From the NCBI GenBank assembly GCA_038373865.1, contig JAXGGA010002195.1, positions 17,501 to 81,500 of the forward strand: DNA of 64,000 bases. Reading direction: 5' to 3'. Numbering within the stretch: the first letter of the stretch is position 1; every line of letters starts with the position of its first letter. The position numbers and the translations under genes were made by a program. The notes beneath the pieces were generated by a model that was not told where the DNA came from, did no database searches, and worked only from the letters and a program-made list of their open reading frames with translations. The stretch is from Uloborus plumipes. Taxonomy: Eukaryota > Arthropoda > Arachnida > Araneae > Uloboridae. Positions 10,707 through 22,480 of this stretch are shown piece after piece.

Positions 10707-10796
10707 CAACGTGTATTTTGCTTTAGATGTTACAAAATACATACTGCTTTTGTCCTAGAAATGACAGTCATATACCCGTGGAATTCCCCCCCCCCT

Positions 10797-11640
10797 CCTG
10801 AAATTTTCAAAATTGAAGTTCTACATACGCAATTGCAAGTCATCTTTGATGATGTTAGAAAAGGGAATAAGTTCGAGAACACCTCCTCCCAACATTTCGA
10901 AAATTTTGATGAACTTTAATGATGCTGGGGAAAGGCGGAAATCGAGAGAGGTCTCCCGGAACTTTTTCGAAGTTGAGGTCCTAAAATGCCATTTTAGAAG
11001 GTTATTTTTTATTCGGGACGATCGGTAACTCTAGTACAAAATTTTTTCGAAATTGAAGACCAAAAACATTGTGGGGCATTCCCTATGTTGTTAGAGAAAT
11101 GGATGAGGTTTAGCCATTCTCCCCAGAAAGTTTTCGAAATTTTAGTCCTAAATAAGCAATGAGAAACTATCTTTGAGGACATTAGGAGAAACGACGGCGT
11201 TCGGTAATTCGTTTCCGTAAATGTTTCGGAACTGAAGCCCTGAACACAACTAGATGATTTGAATAGCGTTAGATGAGGACTGAATGCCGGAGGGGGGGGG
11301 GGGGGGCTCTCTGGGAAATTTTTTGAAATTGAGACTTTAAACACGAGGTCTTAGACGATTTTTAATGAGGTGGGGAGAGGCCTGAAGTCAGGGTCACTTC
11401 CCAAAAAAGTTTTCGATCCTGCTGACTAAAAACGGAATTTTAAATAATATTTTATGATATGGAAGTGAGGCGTTTGAGAGCTTTCCATAGAAAAAGTTTC
11501 GAAATTGAAGCTCTAAATATGCATTTATAGGAACTCAAATGCATCTGACAGGGCTGGCGCTGAGTGAAAAGATGGGGATTAGGGACTCAACTAAAATTTT
11601 CAAAATTTTAGACCATCTTCAAAATGTTGGGAGAATAAGG
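10797..11640. repeat. degenerate tandem repeats built on a TTTTCGAAATTGAAG motif
   Basis: Variants of TTTTCGAAATTGAAGNCCTAAA recur roughly every 60-110 bp, near 10807, 10960, 11045, 11132, 11222, 11323, 11411 and 11498. Each is followed by a GATG or GAGG stretch. The copies are diverged and partly out of phase. A poly-G run lies at about 11291-11307. No gene is seen. Confidence 0.6.
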
Positions 11641-11839
11641 GGGGAGGGTCTTCTATTTAAAACATATTTCGAGGCATCTCCTGTATTTTTTTTCCACTTG
11701 GCTTAGATCTTCGTGAAAATGTTTTGAAGGCAAAAAAACAATATATATATGTGTATAAATAATATGTTGGAAAATAACTGACCCATTAACTGACGTAATT
11801 ATAAATAATACATACAAAGTTTGAGTGTTATATAAAGTA

Positions 11840-12495
11840 TACAGGGTGTCCACTCCAATCGTGGACCAATAGCTAATTTCTAAACCGTTAAAGATAAGCA
11901 TATAGTTTATTTAGGAAAAAATCTCCAAATTACGAAAGGAATTTTGGGTCTATTCAATGTTTTTCAAAAAATCAAATTTTGAAAGAGTTACGAAATTTAA
12001 ATTTTTATACAGCTCCCCAGTCCTATCAATCATATTTAGTAAAACATTCTTGACACTGTAACGTTTAAAACTAAAAAAAAATCACTCTTCTACCACAAAA
12101 ATTGACCGAGTTATGACGTTATGAAAAATCAAGATTTTGAATGATTTCGCATGACGTCCCTCAAGCGATCTCTCGATGACGTCATGAAATCAATGCAAAA
12201 TCTTGATTTTTCAAAACGTCATAACTCGGTCAATTTTTGTGGTAGAAGAGTGATTTTTTTTGAGTTTTAAACGTTACAGTGTCAAGAATGTTTTACTAAA
12301 TATGATTGATAGGACTGGGGGGCTGTATAAAAATTTAAATTTCGTAACTCTTTCAAAATTTGATTTTTTGAAAAACATTGAATAGACCCAAAATTCCTTT
12401 CGTAATTTGGAGATTTTTTCCTAAATAAACTATATGCTTATCTCTAACGGTTTAGAAATTAGCTATTGGTCCACGATTGGAGTGGACACCCTGTA
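11840..12495. mobile_element. near-perfect palindromic element with 9-bp TSD (Mutator-like foldback)
   Basis: The ends are TACAGGGTGTCCACTCCAAT and its complement. The arms are nearly perfect for about 320 bp and meet near 12168. The flanks carry a perfect 9-bp duplication TATAAAGTA (11831-11839 and 12496-12504). A 9-bp TSD is typical of Mutator-like elements, although the end sequence was not matched to a named family. A second copy starts at 63510. Confidence 0.85.
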
Positions 12496-12786
12496 TATAA
12501 AGTAGTTTGATGTGCAAAATAATCAATATATTCTGCAGAGGTGCCTCGACAATTGCCTAACTCCCAAAATTTCCTTATTCGGCCAAAATAATGTCTGCCA
12601 GTTGGAAAATTGGAAATAACAATTCAATACATTTTTGTAAGGATGTCTAATGTCTCTTTTCGTTAAATGTTGATTACTTGTGCATGCTAGTATTTATATC
12701 CTAACAAAAATTTGAAGTTTCACACACACATTCGGTAAATTAACTTCAACTTTTTTCTCTATATATTTTTATAGCGCTTTGCGTTC

Positions 12787-12828
12787 TTGTTTTTTTTTTT
12801 TTTTTTTTTTTTTCTTTCTTTCTTTCTT
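12787..12828. repeat. poly-T and CTTT microsatellite
   Basis: A run of more than 20 T residues is followed by TTTCTTTCTTTCTTTCTTCC. Confidence 0.95.
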
Positions 12829-13414
12829 CCAATATTTTTTGTTTTATTTATTTTTACAACGAACTGTGTATTAATTTTGTCCTCCGCCATATGCGCCCTT
12901 ACGAGCTTGCGCCCCATAGCCAATACCTAGGATGGCCTATTGGGTAATCCGGGGCCTGATCAGCGAAATGAAAATGCCAATGCAGTTCACTGAAAAGTGT
13001 TGTGTATCGAACAATGTTTCTGATATCGCAAGTTTAAAAGATATCATAACTTTAAAAGTCAGAGAAATCCTGATATGTTATGAGCTGCGGTGGAAAATGT
13101 TGTGCATCGTATGCAGTTCTTGCAACTTCACAATGGTGATCATATTAAACCACATTTGTGATTAAATAGCCATTTTTGCAATTGAAATGCATGCATAATT
13201 TCTCAGTAGCATTTAATTCTTCGTCAATCAGAGTAATACACTTTTGCAGTGCCAAAATTTCCCCTGGTGGCACGTTTTTAAACTATTTTTTTTTTTACTT
13301 CCCATTTAAATCCCATGGTCTAATATGTGTGCCTATGAAATTTGACAATGTTTCGTCCAGTACTTCACGCGCAAGAGGGCTCCAAACACCTCCCGTTAAT
13401 TTATAACCAACCTG

Positions 13415-14233
13415 TGGAAATTTTAAAAAAGTCTATAACTGATGTCTAAAAGTTTGTCCAACAAGCGACATGAAAATTTCATTTTTTAAAATAACAACTT
13501 AAACAATATGTTAAAAATCGCTTTTTTTTTTTTTTTTTTGCTTAGAAATTCACGCAAGTATAACACTTTCACTTGGGCAGCAACACTTAAACTTTCAACT
13601 CGAAATAATTTGAGCACGTATAAAAAGGTAAGAAAATATTCGTCTAAAACGAATAACCAGGGCGCCCTGAAGTTAGATCACGGGAAATCCCTGCAACCTT
13701 CGCAAAATTTCCTTTTCCTGCACATTTTGTCTGATGATTCGGTAAATTGGAAAATACTATAGTTAGGGCAAACCTAACCTAGTAGCGTCGTAATGTTGTT
13801 AATAGGGCCTGAGTATCCTTCACAATGGTCCCATGTTAGCTTTGCCCCAACTGGTGCTGATTTTTTTTTTCATGCCTAAAGCATGTTCTCATTGTATGTA
13901 GGTATGTGCTATGTGAGTGTGGTTGTATTGTATTATTTGGTAAAATTTAAAGTATCATTTGGAAGATTGAAAATTCCACCCACCCAAAAATTAAAATTTA
14001 AGGGCACCCTTGCGCGTCACGGTGGAGTTCAATCAACAATAAATTGGATTTTTGTGCCGTATTAAGATGTGACCAAAGTTGAAAAATTGTCAATATTTCT
14101 CATTTAAAACTATTACATTATTAATCTTTATTTAAGAGTCTTATTGCCTTGGAGAACAAGTACAGCCTTTTATGGTAATTTGGTAATTAAGAGGCATGTT
14201 AGTTCACTTCGTGCCACTCAGAATCCGTTACTA
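13415..14233. other. no gene seen
   Basis: AT-rich sequence with short open frames that lack any recognised motif. A poly-T run lies near 13521. Nothing here supports a gene. Confidence 0.6.
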
Positions 14234-15128
14234 CACTGTAAAAAATGAATGATGTTTTTACAGTATAATATAGCTATTTTTTTAGAATAAACTGTAAAAA
14301 TTGATAATTTTACAGGACTAAACTGTAAAACTGCTAACTTTACAGTTTTAACCATGCATTTTACAGTTTAAAACTGGAACCTCTGCTGCTAGTATTATAC
14401 AGTGAACTCTCACTTATACACCGCCTCATTTATGCGCCTTTTTCACTTATAAGACGATTTTCAGTGGTCCCGGCACATTCTGTAGTAAAATAATGATAAT
14501 TTCATTGGTTTATGCGTCGCTCTAAAGATAAATATTTCACTTATGCGCCGAATTTTCCGTAAAGTGTCGAAAATATAATTTATTTTCTTAAAAAATAAGC
14601 ATTTTTCTTCACTTTCCTCCTTCACCTTTCGCGATTATTGCTCACGAAAGGCATTTATTCCTCATGAACTATTCGAAAAGGGACCATTATCTATTATGGA
14701 TCGTTTTAAAGGGAATCTTGTTATTAAATATGCTACAATTTTCGATTTTTCCTTATCATTGTAGTTAGGTTACAGTAGTAGCCAAACCGTAGTAGTATGA
14801 CCATTTTCAAAAGAAACATTCTTATTCATGCTCTCATTGGAACTTATGTTGCATTTTAGACCTATATGCAAATAGGCTTGTTCACTTATACGTCCCTCTC
14901 ACTTATGCACCTTTTTCTGCTGGTCTCTTGGGGTGAGAGTTCACCGTACTTTTGTTTTTAAAGTGTAATACAGCTAAATTTGACAGCAATAAACTGTAAA
15001 ATTGCTAACTTTACAGTGAGAAACTAAAATGGCTAGTTTTACAGTTTATTACTGTGCATTTTAGTTTTAAATTGGAACCTCGGCTTCAAGTTTTATACTG
15101 TAAAAACAACAGTTCCTTTTTTACAGTG
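14234..15128. mobile_element. MITE with CACTGTAAAAAATGAA ends, interrupted by another MITE
   Basis: The left end CACTGTAAAAAATGAA mirrors the right end TTCCTTTTTTACAGTG. The interior is made of AAACTGTAAA and TTTACAGTTT blocks. A shorter copy lies at 23930-24158. A 547-bp element (14400-14946) interrupts it. Confidence 0.8.
14400..14946 (+). mobile_element. 547-bp TA-flanked MITE, CAGTGAACTCTCACTTAT family
   Basis: The ends are CAGTGAACTCTCACTTATAC and the complement GTGAGAGTTCACCG, flanked by TA on both sides, as in Tc1/mariner/pogo elements. A second copy at 39546-40092 has the same length and lies in the opposite orientation. No transposase is present. Confidence 0.85.
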
Positions 15129-15892
15129 ACTTGACGTTACAAACAAAATTAGAAGGCCCAGTGCTAACCCCTTCTGGTTGTGAAACAGGTTTTCTGCTCT
15201 TAATTTTTCTTAGGAGATAAAAAGAAAGAAAAAGAATAAAGAAGAATATGAAAAAAGGAAAACATTTTAAATATTGTACAGATCTCATTGTGCGATTAAG
15301 TATAACTAATGATTCTAAAAATCGTTAAGACCTTCGAATAGAACATAATCAAATATTTTTTTTCTTCGTTATTATTATTCATGTAAAACAACTGTGCTCA
15401 AGTATCCTTACATAAATTCATAAGGATTAAGAATATTAAAGTAATCAGTAAATTTCCAAGCTCATGAGGATTGCTTCCTCTTCTGCAAATCTTTCAATCA
15501 GCTTGCACTACCTATTTATGCTAATGTTAACTTTTCCCCCTCAAATATTCAATAGCCGGAATTGAAAGAATTAAAATAAGTTAAGACATTCTCTCTTATT
15601 TATGTCTAGTCCCATCAGATCATTTATCAAAATTGGTGCTAAGGGATTTATTAATGAATTTAGTCAAATGGCCTCATTAGGAAAACGACGGATTTTTTTA
15701 CTTCTATAATGTTTTTACGTGAAAATTGTCGTTAAAATAATAAGAGAGTGGAATTGGAGTATGTTAATGCTTGGCGACATGTTCACTTTCTATCTTGGTG
15801 AAAACAGAAAAATATTGTTTACTTCACCCTTTTATGTTTGCTTTATTTTTAAATGTTCATGAAAATTCTAATGTTTTTTGAGTTTATATATT

Positions 15893-16440
15893 TAGTACCT
15901 GGCGACCGAGCAACGCTCGGTTAAAAAAAAAGAGGTTTATGAAATCGTGTTTTTACTTCCTTTTGCGTAGTAAAGGAGGTATTGTGATCGCGAGAAAAAA
16001 AATCACTCAAATTTGGGTCTAAATTTTGATTTTGCTCACCCCCGAGTGGATGTTTTGTAGTTTTTTCGATTTGTCAGCAATTGCATATGTACCTACCAAC
16101 ATATAACCAGTCGAAAAATCATTTTCAACCACCACCAAGTTAGTTACGACGATTTTTCTCGTGACGTCTGTATACACGTATGTATGTATTTATGTATGTC
16201 GCATAACTCAAAAACTATATGCCGTAGAAGCTTCTAGTTTGGCATGCAGGATCTGAGGAGGGTCTAGTTGTACACCTCCCCTTGTGGTTGCATTCGAATG
16301 TTCCCAAAGGGGTGTTTTATCTCTTTTTTTGGGCAAATCAGTGTTAATTTCAATGCAGACAAATGATATGAATTGGCGCGACCACTTGATTATATATCGC
16401 CAAGCTTTTGGTCGTCAACTTGGCGACATAAGGAAACGCT
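15893..16440 (-). mobile_element. possible Helitron-like 3' region plus dispersed repeat
   Basis: A perfect hairpin ACCGAGC-AAC-GCTCGGT (15905-15921) sits just inside a TAGTACCTGG boundary. About 150 bp further in is the block shared in inverted orientation with 7450-7800. The CTRR end is not exact, so the Helitron call is tentative. An open frame at 16373-16639 covers the repeat edge and is not a recognised gene. Confidence 0.45.
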
Positions 16441-17160
16441 TCTCAAACTTTTAATGCAAGGCACAAAAAACGGGGTTTTTTGTGAAAACTCGCGTTTTTA
16501 CAGAAAAAACGCCGATTTGGATGAACTCAAAACCAAAACTTTATCAAATACAAAATTTTATCAAAAGTCGTTAGAGCCCTTTTCGAGATCCGTTTTAAAG
16601 ATATTAGATAGAAATGGTGGACAGCAGGAAAATAAATAAGAAAAATCTGAATTTTCAATGTTATTATTTGGTTAAAGATCAACTATTATAAATTTGATTA
16701 CAGTATTAACGAGACTTAATCTTTATTATTTGATGTGCAGTTAGTTCATGTGCTTATTAAATTATTGAAGTGAAAATAGTCGTACAATTTTTTATTTCGC
16801 TTTTGAGAGTTTGCATTGTGCGGAATATAGTGGATGGATTAGTGATGATATTAGATCAGAAATGTTGAAAAAAAAAGACACTATTTAGGAGCTGTCTCAT
16901 TCTTCTAACGTAATCTCTAATTTCATTTTAATATTTTTTTTTTCTAATGAATCAGATGATGTACTTATTATATGCTTATAAATGTATTCAGAAAAAAACA
17001 AGGTTATTAATGCATTTAACTACTAATAAAACAATAAAGAAAACCGGCCCATTCATAATAAATTAACTCTGAGGCAAAACATAATTGAATACGAAGGAGT
17101 AAAAAAATGCCGTAAATTCTATTAATCATAAAATAGAGAACTTGGAACCGAGAAATTCTC

Positions 17161-17182
17161 GTGTGTGTGTGTGTGTGTGTGT
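17161..17182. repeat. GT microsatellite
   Basis: Eleven GT repeats. Confidence 0.95.
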
Positions 17183-17653
17183 TTAATGACATCTTTCCAA
17201 ACTGCAGAAAAGAGAAGACAATAGGCAAACTTTTTTTTTTTCCGTTAACGCCGTCGCTATTTTTGGTCATAACGAACAAATGAGGTTTAAAATTACTCCA
17301 TCCCTAGATTAGTGCAATCCACAGATATTAGAAAGTAATAGTTACTAGCCGTCATGATCTCCAATATATGTATCCGTTAAACAACGCGGTTCATCGGCTG
17401 TCCAAATGAGCAGGAAGTAATTATGAGTTAGAGACATAATTATCGATTAAACCAGCATGATTAGCATTGCAATGCTATGTTGATCCATTATTATAGTGGA
17501 TTTCCCTCGGATTGTTATTTTATTACACCGTATGTAAAGTTTTACGTCCTTAAAAAACAAACTTTGATTTTCAGAAACTGTTTCCCTTGAAAAAAAAAAC
17601 CCTCTATTTATGTTCTTTAATTCTTTGTTTCATTTTTTCTTTTTTTTTAAAAA
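17183..17653. other. no gene seen
   Basis: AT-rich, with a poly-T run near 17231. No motif or repeat boundary recognised. Confidence 0.5.
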
Positions 17654-17690
17654 CTAGCTTATCCGTGCAAAGCATACGCACGGGTAAGCC
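17654..17690 (-). mobile_element. Helitron 3' terminus (minus strand)
   Basis: Read on the minus strand, a hairpin GCACGG/CCGTGC loop is followed by ATAAGCTAG and a host T. The element would extend rightward; its TC start was not identified. Confidence 0.65.
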
Positions 17691-18835
17691 GCACTACTTG
17701 GTTATTTTTTTATCACTCAAAAACTTTATTCTTTTCTGACTAATAATTAAATAATTTGATACTCCAAAACTTAATCGTTAATTATTGTTTTGAGTATTTT
17801 ATCAAACATTGCAATGTAAATTTTATGTAAAGATTTTGTGAATTATGATGCTGACGTTTCTCAAAAATAAATAACTGAATAAATAAATTTAAAAAAAAAC
17901 TTATTAAGTACATTTTTACTGTATTTAATGTATGAGAAATTTGATTTATTGATTGAAAAATCAGAATTGTTTATTATCCTCATTATTACTGTTATTTGAA
18001 AAGTTGAATGAATGTAGGTTGCAGTAATTTCTTTCGTTAAATTACACACATTGCAAAACATTTTTCTTGTTAAAAGTATGAAAATGTTTTTGTTTCGCTT
18101 TGAGCTCATTTATGGAACAATCTCTTCGCGGAAAATTTTCTTTTAGTTTGAATGGAGATCAAATGTGGATTTTTGTGGAAAATTTCTTTGCCATCATGTT
18201 TTGCTTTAAAATTCTTTATCTTTTTCTCCCGTTTTATTTTATTAAAAAATGCATTTTGTGTTATTTTTATGAAAAGAACAGGGAATGAACGTTGTTTTTT
18301 TATCTAAACTTTTGAAGAAATATATTATTTTTTCCTTTATTTCTCCCTCTTCAAACTGATTGCAACGAAAGTTTTAGATTATTATTAAGGACTACAGATG
18401 ACGTTTTCATGCTTACTTCACAACTTTCCATTCAAACATTATTATTCGTCCCATTTTCTTCTTGTAAAGCTGATTCCAGATTTTAATAAACAAAAAATTG
18501 TCCCCATTTCGGAGTTGACGCAACCGAAATACGGGTGCCACAAGGTGGCACGAAAGTGTTTTAATAGTGGCACGAAGATATTTATTGAAAAAATATTTAA
18601 GTTTCCTTTAGCAAAGATTCTGAGGCTGTGTCGATAGCACAAAATCCTATTCAGAAGATAGAAGGCAGGACTTAAAAACAGTCTCAATAATGAAGTGTAC
18701 ATGTAAGAAAGAAAATATTTGTAAAATAATAGTGTTTGAAAATAATTCAATAACGGCTGAATCATTTTGATTTTATTTGCTGTCAATTAGCGTACTGTTA
18801 ACAAATTAATTTCTTACAATTATTTTTATTATACA

Positions 18836-18872
18836 CTAGCTTATTAAATGGCGTTGCCCGGTATTGCATCAT
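18836..18872 (-). mobile_element. Helitron 3' terminus (minus strand)
   Basis: The minus strand reads ACCGGGCAACGCC, then an AT-rich spacer and AAGCTAG followed by T. It closely resembles the Helitron end at 53462-53490. The 5' end is not assigned. Confidence 0.6.
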
Positions 18873-19015
18873 GTTTAACTTATTTCATGCTAAAATGAAG
18901 TAGCTGAGACTTAAATTGATAATTTTGTTAATCGTAATCTTTGCTGAAAAATACTCATACTTAAATGTGTTAAATTTTATCAATTTGTATGCTTAAAGGC
19001 TTTTCTCGGTATACG

Positions 19016-19330
19016 CCCAAAATGTCGCGGCCGAAATGTCGCAGGCCAAAATGTCGCGGCCAAAATGTCGCCAGTCCAAAATGTCGCGGTCCAAAATATC
19101 GCGGGCAAAAATGTCGCCGGTCCAAAATGTCGCGGTCCAAAATATCGCGGGCAAAAATGTCGCCGGTCCAAAATGTCGCAGGTCCAAAATGACTCCGGTC
19201 CAAAATGTCGCAGGTCCAAATTGACGCCGGTCCAAAATGTCGCCGTACCAAAATGTCGCCGGTCAAAAATGTGGGGGACCAAAATGTCGCCAGCCCAAAA
19301 TATCACCGGTCCAAAAGTCGTCAGACAAAA
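19016..19330 (+). repeat. minisatellite, about 19 units of 15-17 bp (CCAAAATGTCGCCGGT)
   Basis: The units are CCAAAATGTCGCNGGT and variants, with occasional ATATCGC. The array is the reverse complement of the one at 22290-22480. It is open in several frames on both strands because stop codons are absent from the unit, so the predicted peptides are not meaningful. Confidence 0.92.
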
Positions 19331-19959
19331 ATATAGAAGGTCCGATATTGATACACTTTGTCCCAAAAAATTAAACATACGAAAAGGCTTTTTATGACCA
19401 CATTAGCAAAAGATTGTTAATTGCTATTAATGAACGTGTGCGTTGACGATAGCATGGACTAAAATTTTTGAAAAATACTATAAAAAATTTACCCTTTCGG
19501 CTTGTAACTGTTTCGAGAGTTTTCAAAGAAACAAATAGTTTTTAAATTAAGCGTACGTTATTTATTTACAAGCAAAGCAATTGAACTTTTTATTTTTTAT
19601 TATGTGAGTGATGTATATCAAGAAGTAATGCAAGTATTCAAACAACATTTTGGTTGTAGAATGGTCTTAAAGGGCGAGATGCTTATTCATTTCTGGCGTT
19701 AATCAGCTCAGACATGGCACTGTACCTTCATTAATCAGTATTTAAATGTGGAGTTGAATATGATACCATTTTTCATCTTGACATTTCACCTCCCCTTCCA
19801 CCACCCAGTTGTTACAAAGAAAGCAATAATTCCATGAACGAGCGTGCCCTGTTCTGTTCTCCAATGCGTCCCTAATTTCATTTCAAACATCCCCAACCTA
19901 CTCTTAAAGAAAATGTTCTAGAAAAAAACTGCCTGCTGTGTGGTGATTAAACGATATTC

Positions 19960-20390
19960 CGTTTTTGCAATAGGGAAAAAAAAATCTTACAGCAAATTTA
20001 TTTGTTTAATTTTTTTGTGTGATAAAAAAAGAAATAATCCTAAATATAGTTTTAAAAAAAATACAAAATACGCTTTTAGAGTAAATCAAATTCAAAAGAA
20101 GATTTTCAAAACTGTTGAATATCCGATAAGTTTGCTCGCTCTTATAATGTGCATTTTTTGGACGATCGATGCCCAACTCAGAATTAATAGCAAATGCACT
20201 TATTATACATCAACATGCAATATAGTTTAGCCTTTAGTATTAATAATGGTAGTATCAATATATATTACTTTTACGTTTGTAAAGAACGTGAAGTTTATCT
20301 TTTATTCAGAGTTACATGCATACAAACAAAGAAACAAACAAACCCACACGTGTAACTAATAGAAGCGTGAAGTTTACAAATACCTTTGTG
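19960..20390 (+). repeat. uninterrupted paralogue of the 586-7130 dispersed repeat
   Basis: It carries ATCAACAT once (20209-20216) and an intact A|T junction at 20264/20265. It thus preserves the empty sites of both the hAT and the Helitron insertion found at the other copy. No gene is seen. Confidence 0.8.
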
Positions 20391-20398
20391 ATATTGAT

Positions 20399-20565
20399 GT
20401 AGAGAAAATTACAACGTTAAGAAGGCACAAAATAAGCAGGGATACTGCAGACACGTGTTTCGGCGTTACAAGGCACATTGAAAAAGCCGTTCCTTGTAAC
20501 GCCGAAACACGTGTCTGCAGTATTCCTGCTTATTTGTGCCTTCTTAACGTGGTAATTTTCTCTAC
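20399..20565. mobile_element. 167-bp palindromic MITE
   Basis: GTAGAGAAAATTAC at the start pairs with GTAATTTTCTCTAC at the end. The arms continue through AACGTTAAGAAGGCAC, ACTGCAGACACGTGTTTCGG and CGTTACAAGG, with a short loop. A partial copy lies at 35115-35205. Confidence 0.9.
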
Positions 20566-20572
20566 ATAATAG

Positions 20573-20680
20573 CCCAGGTAGCACAAAAAACGTTTAAACG
20601 TTTTATAAACGTTATTAATCCGTTGTCACAACGTTAATAACCATTTTACAACCTTTAAAAAACGAAGTGTGCTACTTGGG
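20573..20680. mobile_element. 108-bp MITE, CCCAGGTAGCACA ends
   Basis: CCCAGGTAGCACA at the left and TGTGCTACTTGGG at the right are inverted repeats with one mismatch. The interior holds AACGTTTAAACGTT and AACGTTAATAA blocks. Confidence 0.8.
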
Positions 20681-20786
20681 AGAAGCGTATTAAAGAGGAA
20701 GACATTTAGTCTCCCTGGGCCCTAAGTACAGCCCCGAAAAAACTATCATTACTTCGGTACTAAAATAATTTAAGCTTTAGAAGAAA

Positions 20787-22050
20787 CTAGCAGAACCCGG
20801 CAGACGTTGTTCTGCCTAGATGTATATTTCGTCTCACATGGTGTTTTGGATGTAAAAATCTAATGCGAAGAAATGAGTTTCATAAATTTTGCACGTGTGG
20901 CACAATTTGAGCAAGCATGAATATATTATTCGCAAGGCTGAAAACAATTTTAATGACCTTTTTGGTGCTCAATACCCACCATTCCGTACGTCGTTAATAA
21001 TTTTTCACGTTGCGGTTAATGACAAATATTACGGACATGAAAAAGCAAACACTTTAAAAAATATGGTAGAGTATGGTAGAGTATTTGAGTACTGTCATGC
21101 AATAATATGTTTGTCTGAGAAGGAAACATTTAAGCAGGTATTTATCATACACAAATAATTTTTTCTACTCTCAAAAACAAAAATAGTTGCGTAGCAACGC
21201 GCCTTGGAAAATTTCAATTATTGATGGTTCTTGGCGCTATTTAAAAAGTCGCCATTTGGTAGCTAATTTGGGATACCTTGGATAATTCTGAACCCCTATC
21301 CCTTCCATAAATAAACTTACGTATTATCACTTTTGTGAAACCGAAATTGTCGCCAAATATTGAGGTATTCTCTATGAAGCTGATTACTTTTTGGCAATCT
21401 GAAATCAATTTGAATATTATATTTGGCGCTAAATGTACACCATTCCGTAAGGCGTTAAAATAATTACCAACATTGCGGTATATCATAGCAAATAGTATGG
21501 ACATGAAAACGAACTATTGATTGGATGTTTGGCGAGAAAATATAGTAACATACTTTGATTGAAAACAGCAATAGGTATAAAGAACAAAATAGTGTTCGTC
21601 TGGAAAATAATGCATGACATCTAAGCCTCTACAAAACTAAAGGAGTTCCGAAATATGAAACTGAATCTCATTTGTTTTTTAAAAAAGATTAATCTGTTAA
21701 TCAAATACCTTTTTTATCCTTTATACTTGAGATAGTTATTGGGAAAACTTCCATTATTGAGGCTCTTAGCGCGATTTAAAAAATCACCGAATTTACGGTA
21801 GCAAGCAATTCCAACTATCTGCCAGAGAGTTGAGTTGATACACTAAATACTCGATTGGATTGATGAAAGCCTTCGAAAATGGAGTTTTAAATTGAAATTA
21901 CAAAGACAGAATCAGGTCTAAAATTGAAATAAAAAAATAACTACACATCGGATTTTGTTGAAACTGGTCTCTGAACCTTCCCAGTACCAAAACGAACAAA
22001 CGGTGAAAATGTCTGCCAAATCTCCCGGGTAGTTTCTGAGATCTTAGGGA

Positions 22051-22082
<32 letters not shown>

Positions 22083-22107
22083 CAACATTCATTTATATAT
22101 ATATAGA
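20787..22107 (-). mobile_element. candidate non-autonomous Helitron, about 1.3 kb
   Basis: On the minus strand it would begin TCTATATATATATAAATG at 22107, after a host A. It ends with a GGCAG/CTGCC hairpin (20799-20816), GGGTTCTGCTAG and a host T. The start resembles that of the Helitron at 4194. Pairing of these two ends is inferred, because another minus-strand Helitron end lies at 18836. An AC microsatellite lies near its 5' end (22051-22077). Confidence 0.6.
22051..22077. repeat. AC microsatellite
   Basis: About 13 CA repeats. Confidence 0.95.
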
Positions 22108-22289
22108 TCAATTTAGGTACATTTTTGTTAATAAATTAAGCTAGTTTTCTAAACTGCTACGTTAAAAAAAAATTACTAAACAGATGTGTTTACAATATCG
22201 TGATAAGCTTACTAGTAAAATTGAGCTACATAATTAAGCTGCATTGAATTTGTGAATCACTGGCTACATTAAATCTATACTATGCACTT

Positions 22290-22480
22290 AGCGTCATTTT
22301 GGAACGGCTATATTTTGGACTGGTGACATTTTGGACCGGCGACATTTTGGACTGGCGACATTTTGGTCCGGCGACATTTTTGACCGGCGACATTTTGGAC
22401 ATGCGACATTTTGGACCGGCAACATTTTGGGCACGCGACATTTTGGCCCGCGACATTTTGGGCACGCGATATTTTGACCC
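22290..22480 (-). repeat. minisatellite, about 11 units of GGCGACATTTTGGACC
   Basis: Units of 15-17 bp, the reverse complement of the 19016-19330 array. Open frames here are a by-product of the unit sequence. Confidence 0.92.

Larger units (their letters stand above)
9905..12958. mobile_element. non-autonomous hAT element with near-perfect 8-bp TSD
   Basis: It starts CAGGGGCCGGATTAAC and ends TAATCCGGGGCCTG. The flanks are ATCAGCGC (9897-9904) and ATCAGCGA (12959-12966), seven of eight identical, as expected for hAT. Close to the right end GCGCC blocks mirror the GCGCCC of the left end. No transposase frame survives; the interior is filled with other repeats. Confidence 0.85.
9407..13414. 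mobile_element. old foldback element with about 300-bp imperfect inverted ends
   Basis: The left end, from TAGGGTGGTTATGAATTAAC, reappears as the reverse complement at the right end, ending GTTAATTTATAACCAACCTG. Pairing continues through GAGGTGTTTGGAGCCCTCT, AAATTTCAT, CCATGGGATTT, CCAGGGGAAATTTTGGC and GTTTAATATGATC. The interior is occupied by a later hAT insertion (9905-12958). I found no convincing target-site duplication, so the class is unknown. Confidence 0.75.

Noticed and set aside
18970..19397. Six open frames of 62-132 residues on both strands
   Set aside because: They are produced by the 15-17 bp minisatellite and contain only its repeated peptide.
18836..22107. One 3.3-kb Helitron from 18836 to 22107
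   Set aside because: A second minus-strand Helitron end with a better hairpin lies at 20787, closer to the TC start. The shorter pairing was preferred, although neither is proven.
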